Source: Paenibacillus durus (GTDB lineage: Bacteria > Bacillota > Bacilli > Paenibacillales > Paenibacillaceae). Taken from it: a DNA stretch of 64,000 nt. Where the stretch lies: assembly GCF_000756615.1 (NCBI RefSeq), contig NZ_CP009288.1, positions 3,162,001 to 3,226,000 of the forward strand. The letters run 5' to 3'. Position numbers and translations under genes: made by a program. The notes below the pieces were generated by a model. That model did not search any database, was not told the DNA's origin, and was given only the letters and a program-made list of their open reading frames with translations. Every line of letters starts with the position of its first letter. Position 1 is the stretch's first letter. Below, piece by piece: positions 46,401 to 55,300 of the stretch.

Positions 46401-49400
46401 TGGGGACAACTGGATGGTGTCATCCACTGCGCCGGTGTGAACAGGGATTCCTTGCTGCGGCGCAAAACAGATGCCGAGATCGAGGCGGTGCTTGCGGCGA
46501 AGGTCTATGGCACTATTCATTTGGACGAGGCGACTACGGGCGACGGATTGGAGCTCTTCGTCTTGTTCTCCTCCATAGCCGGAATCGCCGGCAATTCCGG
46601 ACAAAGCGATTACGCATACGCGAACAGCTTTATGGACCATTTTGCCAAGGCACGCTCATTACGCAGCGGCGGAAGGACTTTGACGCTGAATTGGCCGCTG
46701 TGGGAAGAAGGCGGCATGCAGCTGCAAGCCGAAGAGAAGGCGGTACTGAGAGCTGTGTCCGGATTGGAGCCATTGCCAACAGCTTACGGCCTTCAAGCTT
46801 GGGAGACGGCTTTGCGGCTGGACGGCAGTCAGTATGCCATCTTTTATGGAGACCGGGAGCGTATCGCAAGGCTGCTGGAGGGTACACAAGAGGGTACACA
46901 AGAGGGGACGAAGAAGTTCACAACCGGGGCGATTACTGCTGTGCCAACAAACGCTGACTTCGGGGAGTCCATTGAGCCTGCCGAAGAGCTGTTAAGAACA
47001 ATCTTCGGGGAAGTCATCGGCATGTCCGCAGCCCAAATTGATATGGATACCAACTTCCAGGATTACGGCGTCGATTCGGTGATGGTCAAGCAGTTCAACG
47101 CTATGCTGGAAAGGAAGATCGGGCCGGTGTCAACGACGTTGTTGTTCGAATACCGGACGATCAGAGAATTGGCCCGTTACATAGCGGCCCATCACAGCAG
47201 CATATTTGCTGAAGCACAGCCGTCCATGTCCAATAGCAATAACCATAAGAGCACGGGCTGGGAGAAGCTTAGCCCGTTTGGAAAGAGCCGGGAAAGACAG
47301 CCTGACCGCATCCGCGAATCCCTGCGGGCCTCCCGCAGTGAGCGAACGCAACGCTCGGGTGACGTTGCCATAATCGGCATTAGCGGAAGATATCCGCAGG
47401 CGGCGGAGCTATCCGCTTTCTGGGACAATCTGAAAGCCGGTAAGAACAGCATTACCGAGATTCCCGGAGATCGTTGGGATTACCGTTCCTACTATAATGC
47501 CAACACGGATGAGCTGCCGGAAGGGAAGATGTATTGCAAATGGGGCGGGTTCGTTGAAGGCGTAGAACGGTTTGATCCGTTATTCTTCAATATCTCTCCA
47601 AGAGAAGCCGAAAATATGGACCCGCAGGAGCGCATATTCATTGAGACGGTGTGGAGCACCTTGGAAGACGCTGGTTATACGAGGGGAGGAATCTCCCGCA
47701 GAATTCGCGAGGAGAACTTGCCCGGGGTTGGCGTGTTTGCGGGGATTACCACGAACTCCTATCAACTGCTCGGTCCGCAGGAATGGAGCAAAGGCAACAT
47801 GATTACCCCAAGCTCCTTCCCATGGTCCATTGCCAACCGGATCTCTTACTTATTTGATTTCAATGGTCCGAGTATCCCAGTGGACACCGCCTGCTCCTCC
47901 TCGCTGACGGCGATCCATATGGCTTGCGAGAGCCTGCTTAAAGGGGAGTGCAGCATGGCGGTTGCTGGCGGCGTCAATCTGTATCTGCATCCCATGAAAT
48001 ATGTAATGGCTTCCCAGCTCAGAATGCTGTCCGCCAAAGGGCAATGCAGCAGCTTCGGGGCAGAGGCAGACGGCTATGTGCCCGGAGAAGGCGCGGGCGC
48101 TGTTCTGTTGAAGCCTTTGGAGCAGGCTGAGCGGGATGGCGATTACATTTACGGTGTCATCAAAGGTACTTCAATCAACCACGGCGGCGCCACTAACGGT
48201 TACACCGTGCCGAGCCTGAACGCGCAGGCTGATCTGGTAAAAGATGCTGTGCGCAAAGCGGGAATTGACCCGCGTACGATCAGCTACATTGAAGCCCACG
48301 GAACGGGAACCGTTCTAGGAGATCCAATAGAAGTTAACGGTCTGACCAAGGCATTCAGGGAATTTACCGGGGATACGCAGTATTGCGCGATTGGATCAGC
48401 CAAATCGAATATCGGACATCTGGAAGCCGCGGCGGGTATTGCCGGACTGACCAAGGTATTGCTGCAAATGAAACACAAGCAGCTTGTGCCGTCCCTGCAT
48501 GCCGATGTAATCAATCCCAATATCCGGTTTGAAGAGACGCCCTTCTACGTCCAGCGGGAGCTCACAGATTGGCTGCCGGTCCTGAATCAGGACGGAGCGG
48601 CACGTCCCATTCCGCGCCGGGCGGGAATCAGCTCCTTCGGCGCTGGCGGAGCGAATGCGCATATCATCGTTGAAGAATACCGCAATGATAGACAGGCTGA
48701 CGAAATCTCATCGAGGCAAGAGACGCCGTTCTATATTATACCGTTATCGGCCAGAAATACAGAAACGCTGCAGGTATATGCCCGTAAACTGGCTGCCTTC
48801 GTGGACCATAATCCGACCAGCATCGCAGCTGCGGGCGTTGATGAGCATGTCCTAGTTCCCGATGCAGCATTCGGTGATCAGGCAGCGATCATAGCAACAC
48901 TGTCCGAAATTACGAGAGAAGTATTCGGAATAGAGGGTCAGGATTTGCAAAGCGATGACCCTGTTGTCGATTACAGCAGCGATCCTCTGGTCCTGTCCGA
49001 ATGGCTGAGCCGGATAAACCGCACGTACCGAAGAGAGCTGGATCACATGATTTTGCATCAATATCCTTCTCTTCAGTCGTTGGGGGAATATTTATATTCA
49101 ACTAATAGATCAGCGGTAATACAGAGCAAACAGAGCCTGCAAGGAGCCGTGCCAAGCGGAGAAAAGGCTGCCAATTCCAATCACCTTGCCGCACTTGACG
49201 AGCTGGCATACACCCTGCAAACAGGAAGGGAGCCCATGGCGTGCAGAGTAGCCTTCGTTGTCAGGAATCTGGAGGAGTTGTCCGCAGGTCTGCATGCCTA
49301 CATTAACGACATTCCTTCAGCCAATGTACATCGTAGTGAGCCATTATCGGCAGGAGGCGCAGCGGAAGCCTTGTTAAATGGCAGTATCGGAGATATCGTC

Positions 49401-52250
49401 GCCGCTGAATTGATCAAGAGCAAGAAGTTCGCCGAAATCGCGCAGCTATGGGCAGCTCATGTGAACTTTGATTGGAACAAGCTGTATACCAACAGACATC
49501 CGCACAAGATGCCGCTGCCATCCTATCCCTTCTCCGGCAGCCGGTATTGGGTGGAAATCTCCGGCGAAGCTTCTATGAGTAGAAGTGTGGCTGACAAGAA
49601 GGATAACGAGCTTGTGACGATAACTGCCGCCGGTGATTCTTTTGCCAACAGCAGCAATAACTCTTCTCTGTCAGACGGTATGTTATATTTCCCGGGCTGG
49701 TCTAAAGCACCTTTATTGGATGAGCCAAGAAACGCGGCAAAAGCAGCACCACAGCATATCGTTATTGTCTCCGCACGGCAAGGAGAGCTGATTAGTTCCG
49801 GGTTAGCGGAAGCTCATAGCCAGGATAACGTTGTACAGCTCGTTATGGGCGGATCAACGTTCCCGCCATCCGCGCCTGCTCGTACCGGCCCCGTTTGGGA
49901 CATTGATCTTACAGATTCAAATGCCTTTGAACGCTGCATCGGTACGATGAAGAAGATTGATCTTCTCTATTTTATTAGTGTCAATGAAGCGGCTGAATTG
50001 GATAGAGAACAGGAAGGGCTAAGAATTAGCCAAGAGGAAGGAGTAATGGCTCTATTCGGGCTGTTCAAGACTCTTGATAAATCCGGTTTTGCTGAAGAAG
50101 AGCTGACAGTGAAGGTTATTACCAATAACGTATGCGGTGTTAACCCGTCAGACTCTGTTATTCCTTACGGTGGAAGTATTCACGGCTTTATGTATTCCAT
50201 GACCAAGGAATTTACGAATCTCCGCATCAGTTGTGTGGATATTGATATTGCTGAGCTTGATGTCCTTCGTTCGTCTGCAAAAGACCAGAAGCGGCTCATC
50301 GATAGCATTATGAACGAACCGCCTCATCCTATCGGTAAAGTGACAGCCTTGCGCCAGAACCAGCGGCTGATCCCGACGATGTTCCCGCTCGCTTTGCCGG
50401 AGATTGCCCAGACACCTTTCAGACCCAAGGGTGTCTATTTCATATTGGGAGGCGCGGGCGGCATCGGGATGGAGCTTGCCAAATTTTTGGCAAGGAAGGT
50501 GAGGGCCCGGGTGGTCCTTGTCGGCAGACGCAAGCTAGGCAGCGAACATCTGCAGAAGATCAAGGAGATTGAAGCTTGCGGCGGTGAAGCGCTGTATCTG
50601 AGTGCTGATGCAACGAGCCTGGATAGCATGCGGGCCGCAGTGGCAGAGGCGAAGTCGCAGTTTGGCGGCATTCACGGAGTTGTGCATTCAGCGATTGTAT
50701 TGCAGGATAAGACATTGCCGGGAATGGATGAGGAATCTTTCAGAAAGACGCTTGCTCCCAAGGTGCAGGGCAGCGTAGTGCTCGCTCAGGCCTTCGAAGA
50801 CGAACCGCTGGATTTCATGCTGTTCTTCTCGTCCGCCCAGTCTTTTACCGGCAATCCGGGCCAAAGCAATTATGCGGCCGGGTGTACATTCAAGGATGCC
50901 TACGCCCAATACCTTAGAAGTAAACTGTCCTATCCGGTCATTACCTATAATTGGGGGTACTGGGGAACCGTCGGAGTTGTCGCCTTCGATTCTTACCAGC
51001 AGCGGTTCGCCGCGCAAGGCGTCGGATCGATCGAACCGGAGGAAGGCATGTTTGTGGTAGAGCAGGCGCTGGCCGCCCGTACCGGTCAGGTTGTACCGCT
51101 AAAGGCGGATAAGTGGGTGCTGGAAGCATTCGGGTTTGAGCTTAATCGCCGGATCGAGTTATGCCCGGAGGAAGCTCCGTCCATGCTTGGCCGCTGGAAG
51201 CTGGAAGCTGAGCGTGTATTGCTGGAAAGCCGCTCTCCTGCACATTCCCGTGAGACATTCATAGATGCTTCGGCGCCGTTTATTAGCTGGTATGTACAGG
51301 AACGCTTGAATTCCAAGCCACAGGAGGCTATACGCATCCTTAACATCGGCGCAGATCCTGACCCGCAACTAAGTCAGTTATTACTCTCCTTGCCGGCCTA
51401 TGTAGAGTACAAGTGTGCCGGGCTGAAGGATTCTTTGGCCGAGACTGTCAAATGGGATCTGATTCTATGGAGCGGGCCGACTCGTATAGAAAGCGGCCAG
51501 GAGGAATGGCTTCTACAAGTCAAACGTCTGCTAAAAAGAAACGGTGTGTTTGCGTTAACGGCTGCCTCAGACCATGACCGTACGGGAGAGCCGAACGGAG
51601 AATGGGTACAGGCCATGCAATCTGCCGGAATGAATCCGGTACTGTCTGTGTACGAGCCGCATCTGCTTGTGGGTGAGAGCGACGGCATGAACTTCACTGA
51701 CCATACCCGGACTTTCGCCGTTCCAAGCACCCGGAGTCAGAGCGAAACGGAAAGCCGCTCGACTGCACCAAGCCAGCCTCAACGAAACAACACAGCAGGC
51801 CACCCTGCCGTCATCGAATTGGCAACAGACTATATCAAGACTGTCTTTGCCCAGGTACTCAAGCTGAATAAGGAGGACATCGACCCTAAAGCGAGCTTTG
51901 AGCGGTATGGAGTAGATTCAATCATGGTGATGGAGCTGAACAGACGTCTCAGAAAAGACTTCGGAAAGCTCCCATCGACGCTGTTGTATGAGCATACTAC
52001 GGTTGAACAGCTGGCTCGCTATATGGAACAGGAGCATGCTTCCGGCCTGCTGCAAATCAGCGGTGTATTGGAGGACAACTTACCCGAGCCTATCCATTCC
52101 TGGACGGAGATTGCCGCTGGCGGCAGATCCGAGCAGGAAATCCCGCCTGAAGCTTCCGCTCAGGCAGGGGAATCCGAAGTAGACAGTCTGGTTGATGAAA
52201 TGTCCGACGATGAAGTAGATGCTCTTTTGGAACGGTTATTGAAACGTTGA
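40440..52250 (+). CDS. PKS-6: KR-ACP-KS-DH(dead)-KR-ACP-KS-KR-MT(relic)-ACP trans-AT polyketide synthase
   Basis: 3936 residues. GTG start with AGGAGG 8 bases upstream, overlapping PKS-5 by 8 bases. Domains: docking (HILQMIQRKEIS); KR1 (304-535, Tyr452); ACP1 (Ser609); KS1 (714-1150, Cys891); a DH-like domain without its catalytic His (1343-1625, Asp1541 kept); KR2 (1905-2140, Tyr2058); ACP2 (Ser2213); KS2 (2308-2745, Cys2485) with an ACP-like insert (2813-2892); KR3 (3330-3570, Tyr3478, YAAGC type); an eroded methyltransferase (about 3617-3760); ACP3 (Ser3827); and an acidic C-terminal docking tail (DEMSDDEVDALLERLL). The KR-ACP-KS unit occurs twice with very similar sequence, which suggests internal duplication. 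Predicted steps are three beta-hydroxyl groups with no dehydration. The tail belongs to a different docking class from the other junctions and pairs with the basic helical N-terminus of PKS-7. Confidence 0.97.
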   Translation: MDKPDVQHILQMIQRKEISPEEGVKRFKSLPYTESQAGNDTSVSDLLYCTEVWDNRELGSTEDSGKEQNHILLFDLNTEGYDHLKKILRSNQLSGNQASLVIPGASYQELGEGIYQIRPGQQGDYDRLFEALRARGAWPFTVLHLWSRSGSDSAKAEQSGADSLDQLLKRGLYSLFFISKAWLGQGLQTSTKLIYLHTSAVAGVQPAYAAVSGMVKSVLKEQPGWMWKTVEVQSQTDAEGRGFEGEDSSSEAARLLDIAWQEAREIAPIAADIRYAGAVRQIRNFKEAALPEEVKSPFPLRNEGIYLITGGLGGLGRIIAASIAGRVNNPKLALSGRSRLDEKGTQLISDLERQGAEVLYLQGDVSNREQTQDIIARIKARWGGLNGVIHSAGVNRDSLLQHKTEAEMESVLATKVRGTLHLDEATAAEELDLFVLFSSIAGIAGNAGQIDYAFGNRYMDHFASQRSQQRKGRSLSLIWPLWEEGGMQPSDEEKALLKEAAGLEALPTNQGLRAWERALQLNGTQYAVLYGNREQITGMLKVQNEAQQLKKSERAVQEQHADVKRTEVDSSLLTTRIEKLLKELFGQLIKLPASRLDLDTSFQDYGVDSVMVKRFNDLLEQQIGPVSTTLLFEYRTLRELAASLAMSHSGQFAEALHLHSNDEAASMLNVDAKAEVVMQVAERATGQTAKQAGQATDHTTTPAVSEQPGSTTGDVAIIGVSGRYPQAADLSVFWDNLKEGKDCIREIPAERWDYHSYYDPDTEAAIKGKMYCKWGGFVDDADRFDSLFFNISPKEAGIMDPQERLFLETVWSTLEDAGYTREAIAKRNLERKLPGVGVFAGVTTNSYQLWGPEQLQQGETSLSTSFPWSIANRISYYFDFRGPSIPVDTACSSSLTAIHMACESLAKGECSMAIAGGVNLYLHPLKYIVPSQKGMLSASGKCSSFGVDADGYVPGEGAGAVLLKPLEQAERDGDYIYGVIKGTSVNHGGASNGYTVPSLSAQAELIRDTLRKADIDPRTISYIEAHGTGTVLGDPIEVNALTKAYSEFTQDRQYCSIGSAKSNIGHLEAAAGIAGLTKVLLQMKNGQLVPSLHAEVTNPNIRFEESPFYVQQELADWQPFLKEQGKITRIPRRAGISSFGAGGANAHIIVEEYNSAKLPVNTGSAEAQVHIVPLSAKNEKQLLDYAQRLLHFLEQKTAAVQENENETGFMERLAYTLQTGREPMEARAALLASGLKELIAKLQAYVQDNFYGEGILQGSDRRSTLGKLPQDEDMNGMLRNWAAKGKLIQIADFWVNGGMVDWPSLSGKQVRKLPLPAYPFAGERYWLPQHSSSPMQGPLRTQELHPLVHTNVSTLLEHKYISILKNKQPFIYGNGLIAGFAFVEAGLAAGGLAVEQHIRNIRNVEWSERAAHNGDIEELLIRVYPAGEDLQYEVEAKDGQSEEVVLSQGVLLLNPFSSGPSGMEETLNLQEIKQRCGKEWTGGQCYERFQTAGMDYEPSFRSIQQIVIGKKEALAQLRLPSDHVEPEPGRGGLTLQPVLMDGILQSIAVLLSAGDDNRLFVYSPRHLNHLELRGTLKDICMVYVTKSSGQAIDARPNDSVFDVHVTNLEGNLLLRLERLQVRQLERNAVSGISTSADVRREPAVSTAVLASSLLCCTEAWVERKLNRPAQPSGEAGHVLLFDVGTGGYQHLKSRLLAEGQTGRQLSLVIPGTSYQELGNGIYHIRPDQAADYEALFQNLRTRGAWPGTVLHLWSCGGAEEGKHSGGESLQWQLQRSLYSLFAIGKMWLNERGASSTKLIYMHTSGSEGARPAYSAIGGMAKSVMMEHPGWLWKTVDVRPEFTDAAQYAYENGLSAAGVQLLDIAWQEAEEGSSASADIRYDGKVRQVRVFKEVPSELESGNRPLPLKDGGVYLITGGLGGLGRIIASSITRLVKQPKLALSGRTRLNEDGANVIRELERQGAEILYVQGDVSDKKQTLDLLAAIRTRWGQLDGVIHCAGVNRDSLLRRKTDAEIEAVLAAKVYGTIHLDEATTGDGLELFVLFSSIAGIAGNSGQSDYAYANSFMDHFAKARSLRSGGRTLTLNWPLWEEGGMQLQAEEKAVLRAVSGLEPLPTAYGLQAWETALRLDGSQYAIFYGDRERIARLLEGTQEGTQEGTKKFTTGAITAVPTNADFGESIEPAEELLRTIFGEVIGMSAAQIDMDTNFQDYGVDSVMVKQFNAMLERKIGPVSTTLLFEYRTIRELARYIAAHHSSIFAEAQPSMSNSNNHKSTGWEKLSPFGKSRERQPDRIRESLRASRSERTQRSGDVAIIGISGRYPQAAELSAFWDNLKAGKNSITEIPGDRWDYRSYYNANTDELPEGKMYCKWGGFVEGVERFDPLFFNISPREAENMDPQERIFIETVWSTLEDAGYTRGGISRRIREENLPGVGVFAGITTNSYQLLGPQEWSKGNMITPSSFPWSIANRISYLFDFNGPSIPVDTACSSSLTAIHMACESLLKGECSMAVAGGVNLYLHPMKYVMASQLRMLSAKGQCSSFGAEADGYVPGEGAGAVLLKPLEQAERDGDYIYGVIKGTSINHGGATNGYTVPSLNAQADLVKDAVRKAGIDPRTISYIEAHGTGTVLGDPIEVNGLTKAFREFTGDTQYCAIGSAKSNIGHLEAAAGIAGLTKVLLQMKHKQLVPSLHADVINPNIRFEETPFYVQRELTDWLPVLNQDGAARPIPRRAGISSFGAGGANAHIIVEEYRNDRQADEISSRQETPFYIIPLSARNTETLQVYARKLAAFVDHNPTSIAAAGVDEHVLVPDAAFGDQAAIIATLSEITREVFGIEGQDLQSDDPVVDYSSDPLVLSEWLSRINRTYRRELDHMILHQYPSLQSLGEYLYSTNRSAVIQSKQSLQGAVPSGEKAANSNHLAALDELAYTLQTGREPMACRVAFVVRNLEELSAGLHAYINDIPSANVHRSEPLSAGGAAEALLNGSIGDIVAAELIKSKKFAEIAQLWAAHVNFDWNKLYTNRHPHKMPLPSYPFSGSRYWVEISGEASMSRSVADKKDNELVTITAAGDSFANSSNNSSLSDGMLYFPGWSKAPLLDEPRNAAKAAPQHIVIVSARQGELISSGLAEAHSQDNVVQLVMGGSTFPPSAPARTGPVWDIDLTDSNAFERCIGTMKKIDLLYFISVNEAAELDREQEGLRISQEEGVMALFGLFKTLDKSGFAEEELTVKVITNNVCGVNPSDSVIPYGGSIHGFMYSMTKEFTNLRISCVDIDIAELDVLRSSAKDQKRLIDSIMNEPPHPIGKVTALRQNQRLIPTMFPLALPEIAQTPFRPKGVYFILGGAGGIGMELAKFLARKVRARVVLVGRRKLGSEHLQKIKEIEACGGEALYLSADATSLDSMRAAVAEAKSQFGGIHGVVHSAIVLQDKTLPGMDEESFRKTLAPKVQGSVVLAQAFEDEPLDFMLFFSSAQSFTGNPGQSNYAAGCTFKDAYAQYLRSKLSYPVITYNWGYWGTVGVVAFDSYQQRFAAQGVGSIEPEEGMFVVEQALAARTGQVVPLKADKWVLEAFGFELNRRIELCPEEAPSMLGRWKLEAERVLLESRSPAHSRETFIDASAPFISWYVQERLNSKPQEAIRILNIGADPDPQLSQLLLSLPAYVEYKCAGLKDSLAETVKWDLILWSGPTRIESGQEEWLLQVKRLLKRNGVFALTAASDHDRTGEPNGEWVQAMQSAGMNPVLSVYEPHLLVGESDGMNFTDHTRTFAVPSTRSQSETESRSTAPSQPQRNNTAGHPAVIELATDYIKTVFAQVLKLNKEDIDPKASFERYGVDSIMVMELNRRLRKDFGKLPSTLLYEHTTVEQLARYMEQEHASGLLQISGVLEDNLPEPIHSWTEIAAGGRSEQEIPPEASAQAGESEVDSLVDEMSDDEVDALLERLLKR
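40560..43900 (+). repeat. KR-ACP-KS unit, copy 1 of an internal duplication in PKS-6
   Basis: KR1-ACP1-KS1 matches the unit at 45390-48690 through the whole stretch: LVIPGxSYQELG, RGAWP, ITGGLGGLGRIIA, DSVMVKxFN, MYCKWGGFV, PGVGVFAG, CSSSLTAIHMA. The similarity is far closer than between other modules here. Confidence 0.75.
44465..45310 (+). other. DH-like domain lacking the catalytic His (PKS-6)
   Basis: The DH fold is recognisable (HPLVHTNVSTLLEHKY start, LMDGILQ with Asp1541), but the HxxxGxxxxP loop has shrunk: where others have DHxVxGxxxLPG this reads YGNGLIAG, about five residues shorter with no His. No dehydration is expected. Confidence 0.85.
45390..48690 (+). repeat. KR-ACP-KS unit, copy 2 of an internal duplication in PKS-6
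   Basis: Second copy of the unit at 40560-43900. It differs by having an ACP-like insert downstream of its KS and a short 12-base tandem repeat between KR and ACP. Confidence 0.75.
46878..46909 (+). repeat. 12-base tandem repeat in KR2-ACP2 linker of PKS-6
   Basis: Two perfect copies of GAGGGTACACAA (46878-46889 and 46890-46901) and a partial third encode EGTQEGTQEGT. The first KR-ACP linker of this gene lacks it. Confidence 0.85.
48876..49112 (+). other. ACP-like insert without serine inside KS flanking subdomain (PKS-6, KS2)
   Basis: About 80 residues between PLSARNTETL and LAYTLQTGREPM. ACP-like (LSEITREVFGI, then DYSSDPLVLSEWLSRI, and HQYPSLQSLGEYL at the end) with Pro in place of the phosphopantetheine Ser. 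KS1 of the same protein has no such insert. Confidence 0.7.
51290..51720 (+). other. Eroded C-methyltransferase relic (PKS-6)
   Basis: Between KR3 and ACP3 about 145 residues align with the SAM-binding half of the cMT in PKS-5: IRILNIGADPDPQLS against IRILEVGAGTGGTS, then WDLILWSGP and VKRLLKRNGVFAL against IDLVLATN and LKTLLKPSGLIVI. The glycine-rich motif and the NVLHAT segment are lost and the domain is much shorter than the roughly 375 residues of an intact one. Predicted inactive. Confidence 0.75.
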
Positions 52251-52292
52251 CCGAACAACGGAGACAGATCATAGCAGAGGCAAAATTGAACC

Positions 52293-52297
52293 GGGAG
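52293..52297 (+). promoter_or_regulatory. Ribosome binding site of PKS-7
   Basis: GGGAG 8 bases before ATG 52306, in the 55-base spacer after PKS-6. No promoter-like or terminator-like element is evident in this spacer. Confidence 0.6.
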
Positions 52298-52305
52298 TTG
52301 AGAGC

Positions 52306-55300
52306 ATGGAGAGCAGTCTGAAGGAGCATGGTCAAGGCTCGAAATCGGAACGTGATAAGAAAAGAAAACTGCTGAAGCAGCTGCTGCTTGAACGTGAGCT
52401 GTATGAAACAGACATCGCCGTAATCGGAGTGAACGGAAGATATCCCGATTCCCCTAATCTGGAGGAGTTCTGGAACCATTTGCAGGCAGGGGAAAATTGC
52501 ATTCGCGAGGTTCCCAAGGAACGCTGGGATTGGAAGGAGCATTATGATTCCAGCAGAAAAGACAAGCAAAAAAGCTATACCAAATGGGCCGGGTTTATTG
52601 AGGACATCGATAAGTTCGATCCCCTGTTTTTTAGCATCTCTCCTTTTGAAGCCGCAGGAATGGACCCCAATGAACGGCTCTTTCTGGAAACGGTGTGGGC
52701 TACACTGGAAGATGCGGGTTATACAGGGGAAAAGTTTGCAAAGGCCAACCATAAGGTTGGCGTCTTTGTCGGCAACAATAATTCCAGCTATGAATGGCTG
52801 AGCGGCGCTGCGTCGGCCCGGGGAATATTTACACAGGCACACTCCGCTTATTGGTCAATCGCCAATCGTGTTTCCTATTTTTTCAATTTCCAGGGTCCCA
52901 GCCTGGCGCTGGATACCGCCTGCTCCTCCTCTCTCACCGCGATTCATCTCGCTTGCGAGAGTCTCAGGAGAAAGGAATGCAAACTGGCGATCGCGGGTGG
53001 AGTCAATCTGATCCTGCATCCGGTTCACATTGCCAGATTATGTTACTGGAACATGGTGACCGCGGACGACAAATGTAAAAGCTTTGGAGAAGGCGCGGAC
53101 GGATTCGTGGACGGTGAGGGTGTAGGTGCCGTACTGCTGAAGCCCTTGGCAGACGCCGTAAAGGATGGGGACCGTATATACGGAGTCATTAAAGGCTCCG
53201 CAATCAATTCCGGCGGCCGAACGAACGGCTATACCGTGCCGAATCCCAATGCACAGGCTGAAGTCATTCTGGATGTGTTGAACAAGACGGGGATTGATCC
53301 GCGCACGATCAGCTATATTGAGACACATGGTACAGGCACTTCAATGGGTGATCCCATTGAGATTGCAGGACTTAGCAAAGCGTTTAACCAATACACCCGC
53401 GACAAGCAGTTCTGTCCCATCGGGTCTGTCAAATCATCGATAGGACATCTGGAGTCAGCCGCAGGAATTGCATCGTTTACCAAAGTGCTGCTGCAACTGA
53501 AACATAAGCAGCTCGTCCCCTCAATCCATTGCGGGACTTACAATCCCGAGATCGATTTTGCGGAGACGCCATTTTATGTTCAGCGGGAAAGCACTGCCTG
53601 GGAGCAGCCATATCTGGATGGCCCGGACGGACGCAAGTCTTATCCGCGGCGGGCGGGCATCAGTTCCTTCGGTGCAGGCGGCACCAATGCCCACCTGATT
53701 GTGGAAGAATACGTTGCCGGCGTCCCTGCCCGTTCCGGCGGCAAGGGGCATAAGGGTCCGTTTATTTTTGTGCTGTCTGCCAAGACCGCAGACAGACTTC
53801 AGCAGCAGGCCGGGAACCTGCTGAAATATTTGCGGAATAACAGCCCGCACAGTGCCGAAGAGCTTGAAGATATTGCCTATACGCTGCAGACTGGAAGAGA
53901 AGTCTTCTCCGAACGGTTGGCCGTGGTGGCCTCCAATGTACAGGAGCTAATGGAAGCCTTGGCAGCCTTCCACGACTCTTCAGCCTTAACGGGAGCAACG
54001 TATAACGGCAGTGTAAAGACGCAAAGCGCTCCAGGCTCTCTTGGCAATGGGAGTGCAGGCAAGGCCTTTATGGAAGCAGCCATAAAAGAGCAGGAATGGG
54101 AACAGCTCGCCCGGCTCTGGACCATGGGGGCCGATTTGGATTGGCATGCGTTGTATACTCACCGCGCTCCGGCCATCGTTTCACTGCCGACGTATCCTTT
54201 TTTCCGGGAGCGCTATTGGATTGAAGAGGGACATGCAGCTAAAGCGCCAGCAGCCGTTACCGGAGCAGGAGAGGCAGAACAGTCCCTCCAGTATTATGCG
54301 CCCAAATGGGTGCTGTCGCCTTTAAGTTCCGCAGCTTCAGCGCCAGTTGCAGGGGAGAAACGGCCAGCGTCCGTACTGCTGGTTTATCCGGACAATCACG
54401 GAGGTCTGGCACGCGTCATCACTGACTTTCATCAGGATTGTGAAGTCCGCAGCCTTGTGCTGGGAACGGTGAATAGACAACTGAACCTCCATAGCTGGGA
54501 AATCGATATTTACAGCGCAGATGGACTAACCCGCTGTATGGAGCGCTTCCCGGCAGTTGACACCGTTTATTTCATGGGCGGTATCCAGCCGGTGCCTTAT
54601 GCACTGGATGATTTCGAGCAGTTAGAGCGCCTTCATAAACAAGGGGTGCTTTCCTTATTCAGGCTTGTCAAAGCATTGTCCAAGCACCCGGAAAACCTGG
54701 CACAGGAAATCCGGCTCAAAGTAGTGACAAGCAATCTGCACGATGTTCTGCCTGGAGAGCTGAATCAGCGCCCGTTCACGGGAGGCATCACCGGACTGGT
54801 AAGAACAATGTCCAAAGAGTATCCGCAGATCAAAATCAGTAATGTGGACATCTCCATGCCCTCTCATGACAGCCAATGGAGCGAGGATGATCTCGCTCTG
54901 ATTGTAAGCGAACTTATGGAAGAGCCAGTAGTCAGAGACGGAGAAGACGTCGCTGTGCGAAGTGGCGAACGTTATGTCCGCAGACTGTTTCCGGCTGTGC
55001 TGCCCGAGACCCTCGCAGAGCCTTATGCGAAGGATGGGGTGTACGTCATTATTGGCGGCTTCGGCGCGATAGGTTATGAAATGGCTTTGCATCTGGCAGG
55101 TACAGTGAATGCCCGCTTGGCTATTATCGGCAGAAGCGAGCTGGATGCGGGGAAGCAGCAGCAAATATCCGCGCTGAAAGAACGGGGCGGGGCAGTAATT
55201 TATGTGCAAGCAGACATTTCGCAGGCGGACAGCCTTGCCCAAGCTTTTGCCGGAATCAAACAGCGGTGGGGCCGCATTCAGGGCGTGTTTCATTCGGCAA

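Noticed and set aside
52251..52305. Promoter or terminator between PKS-6 and PKS-7
   Set aside because: The 55-base spacer has only a ribosome site; no hairpin with T-run and no clear -35/-10 pair.
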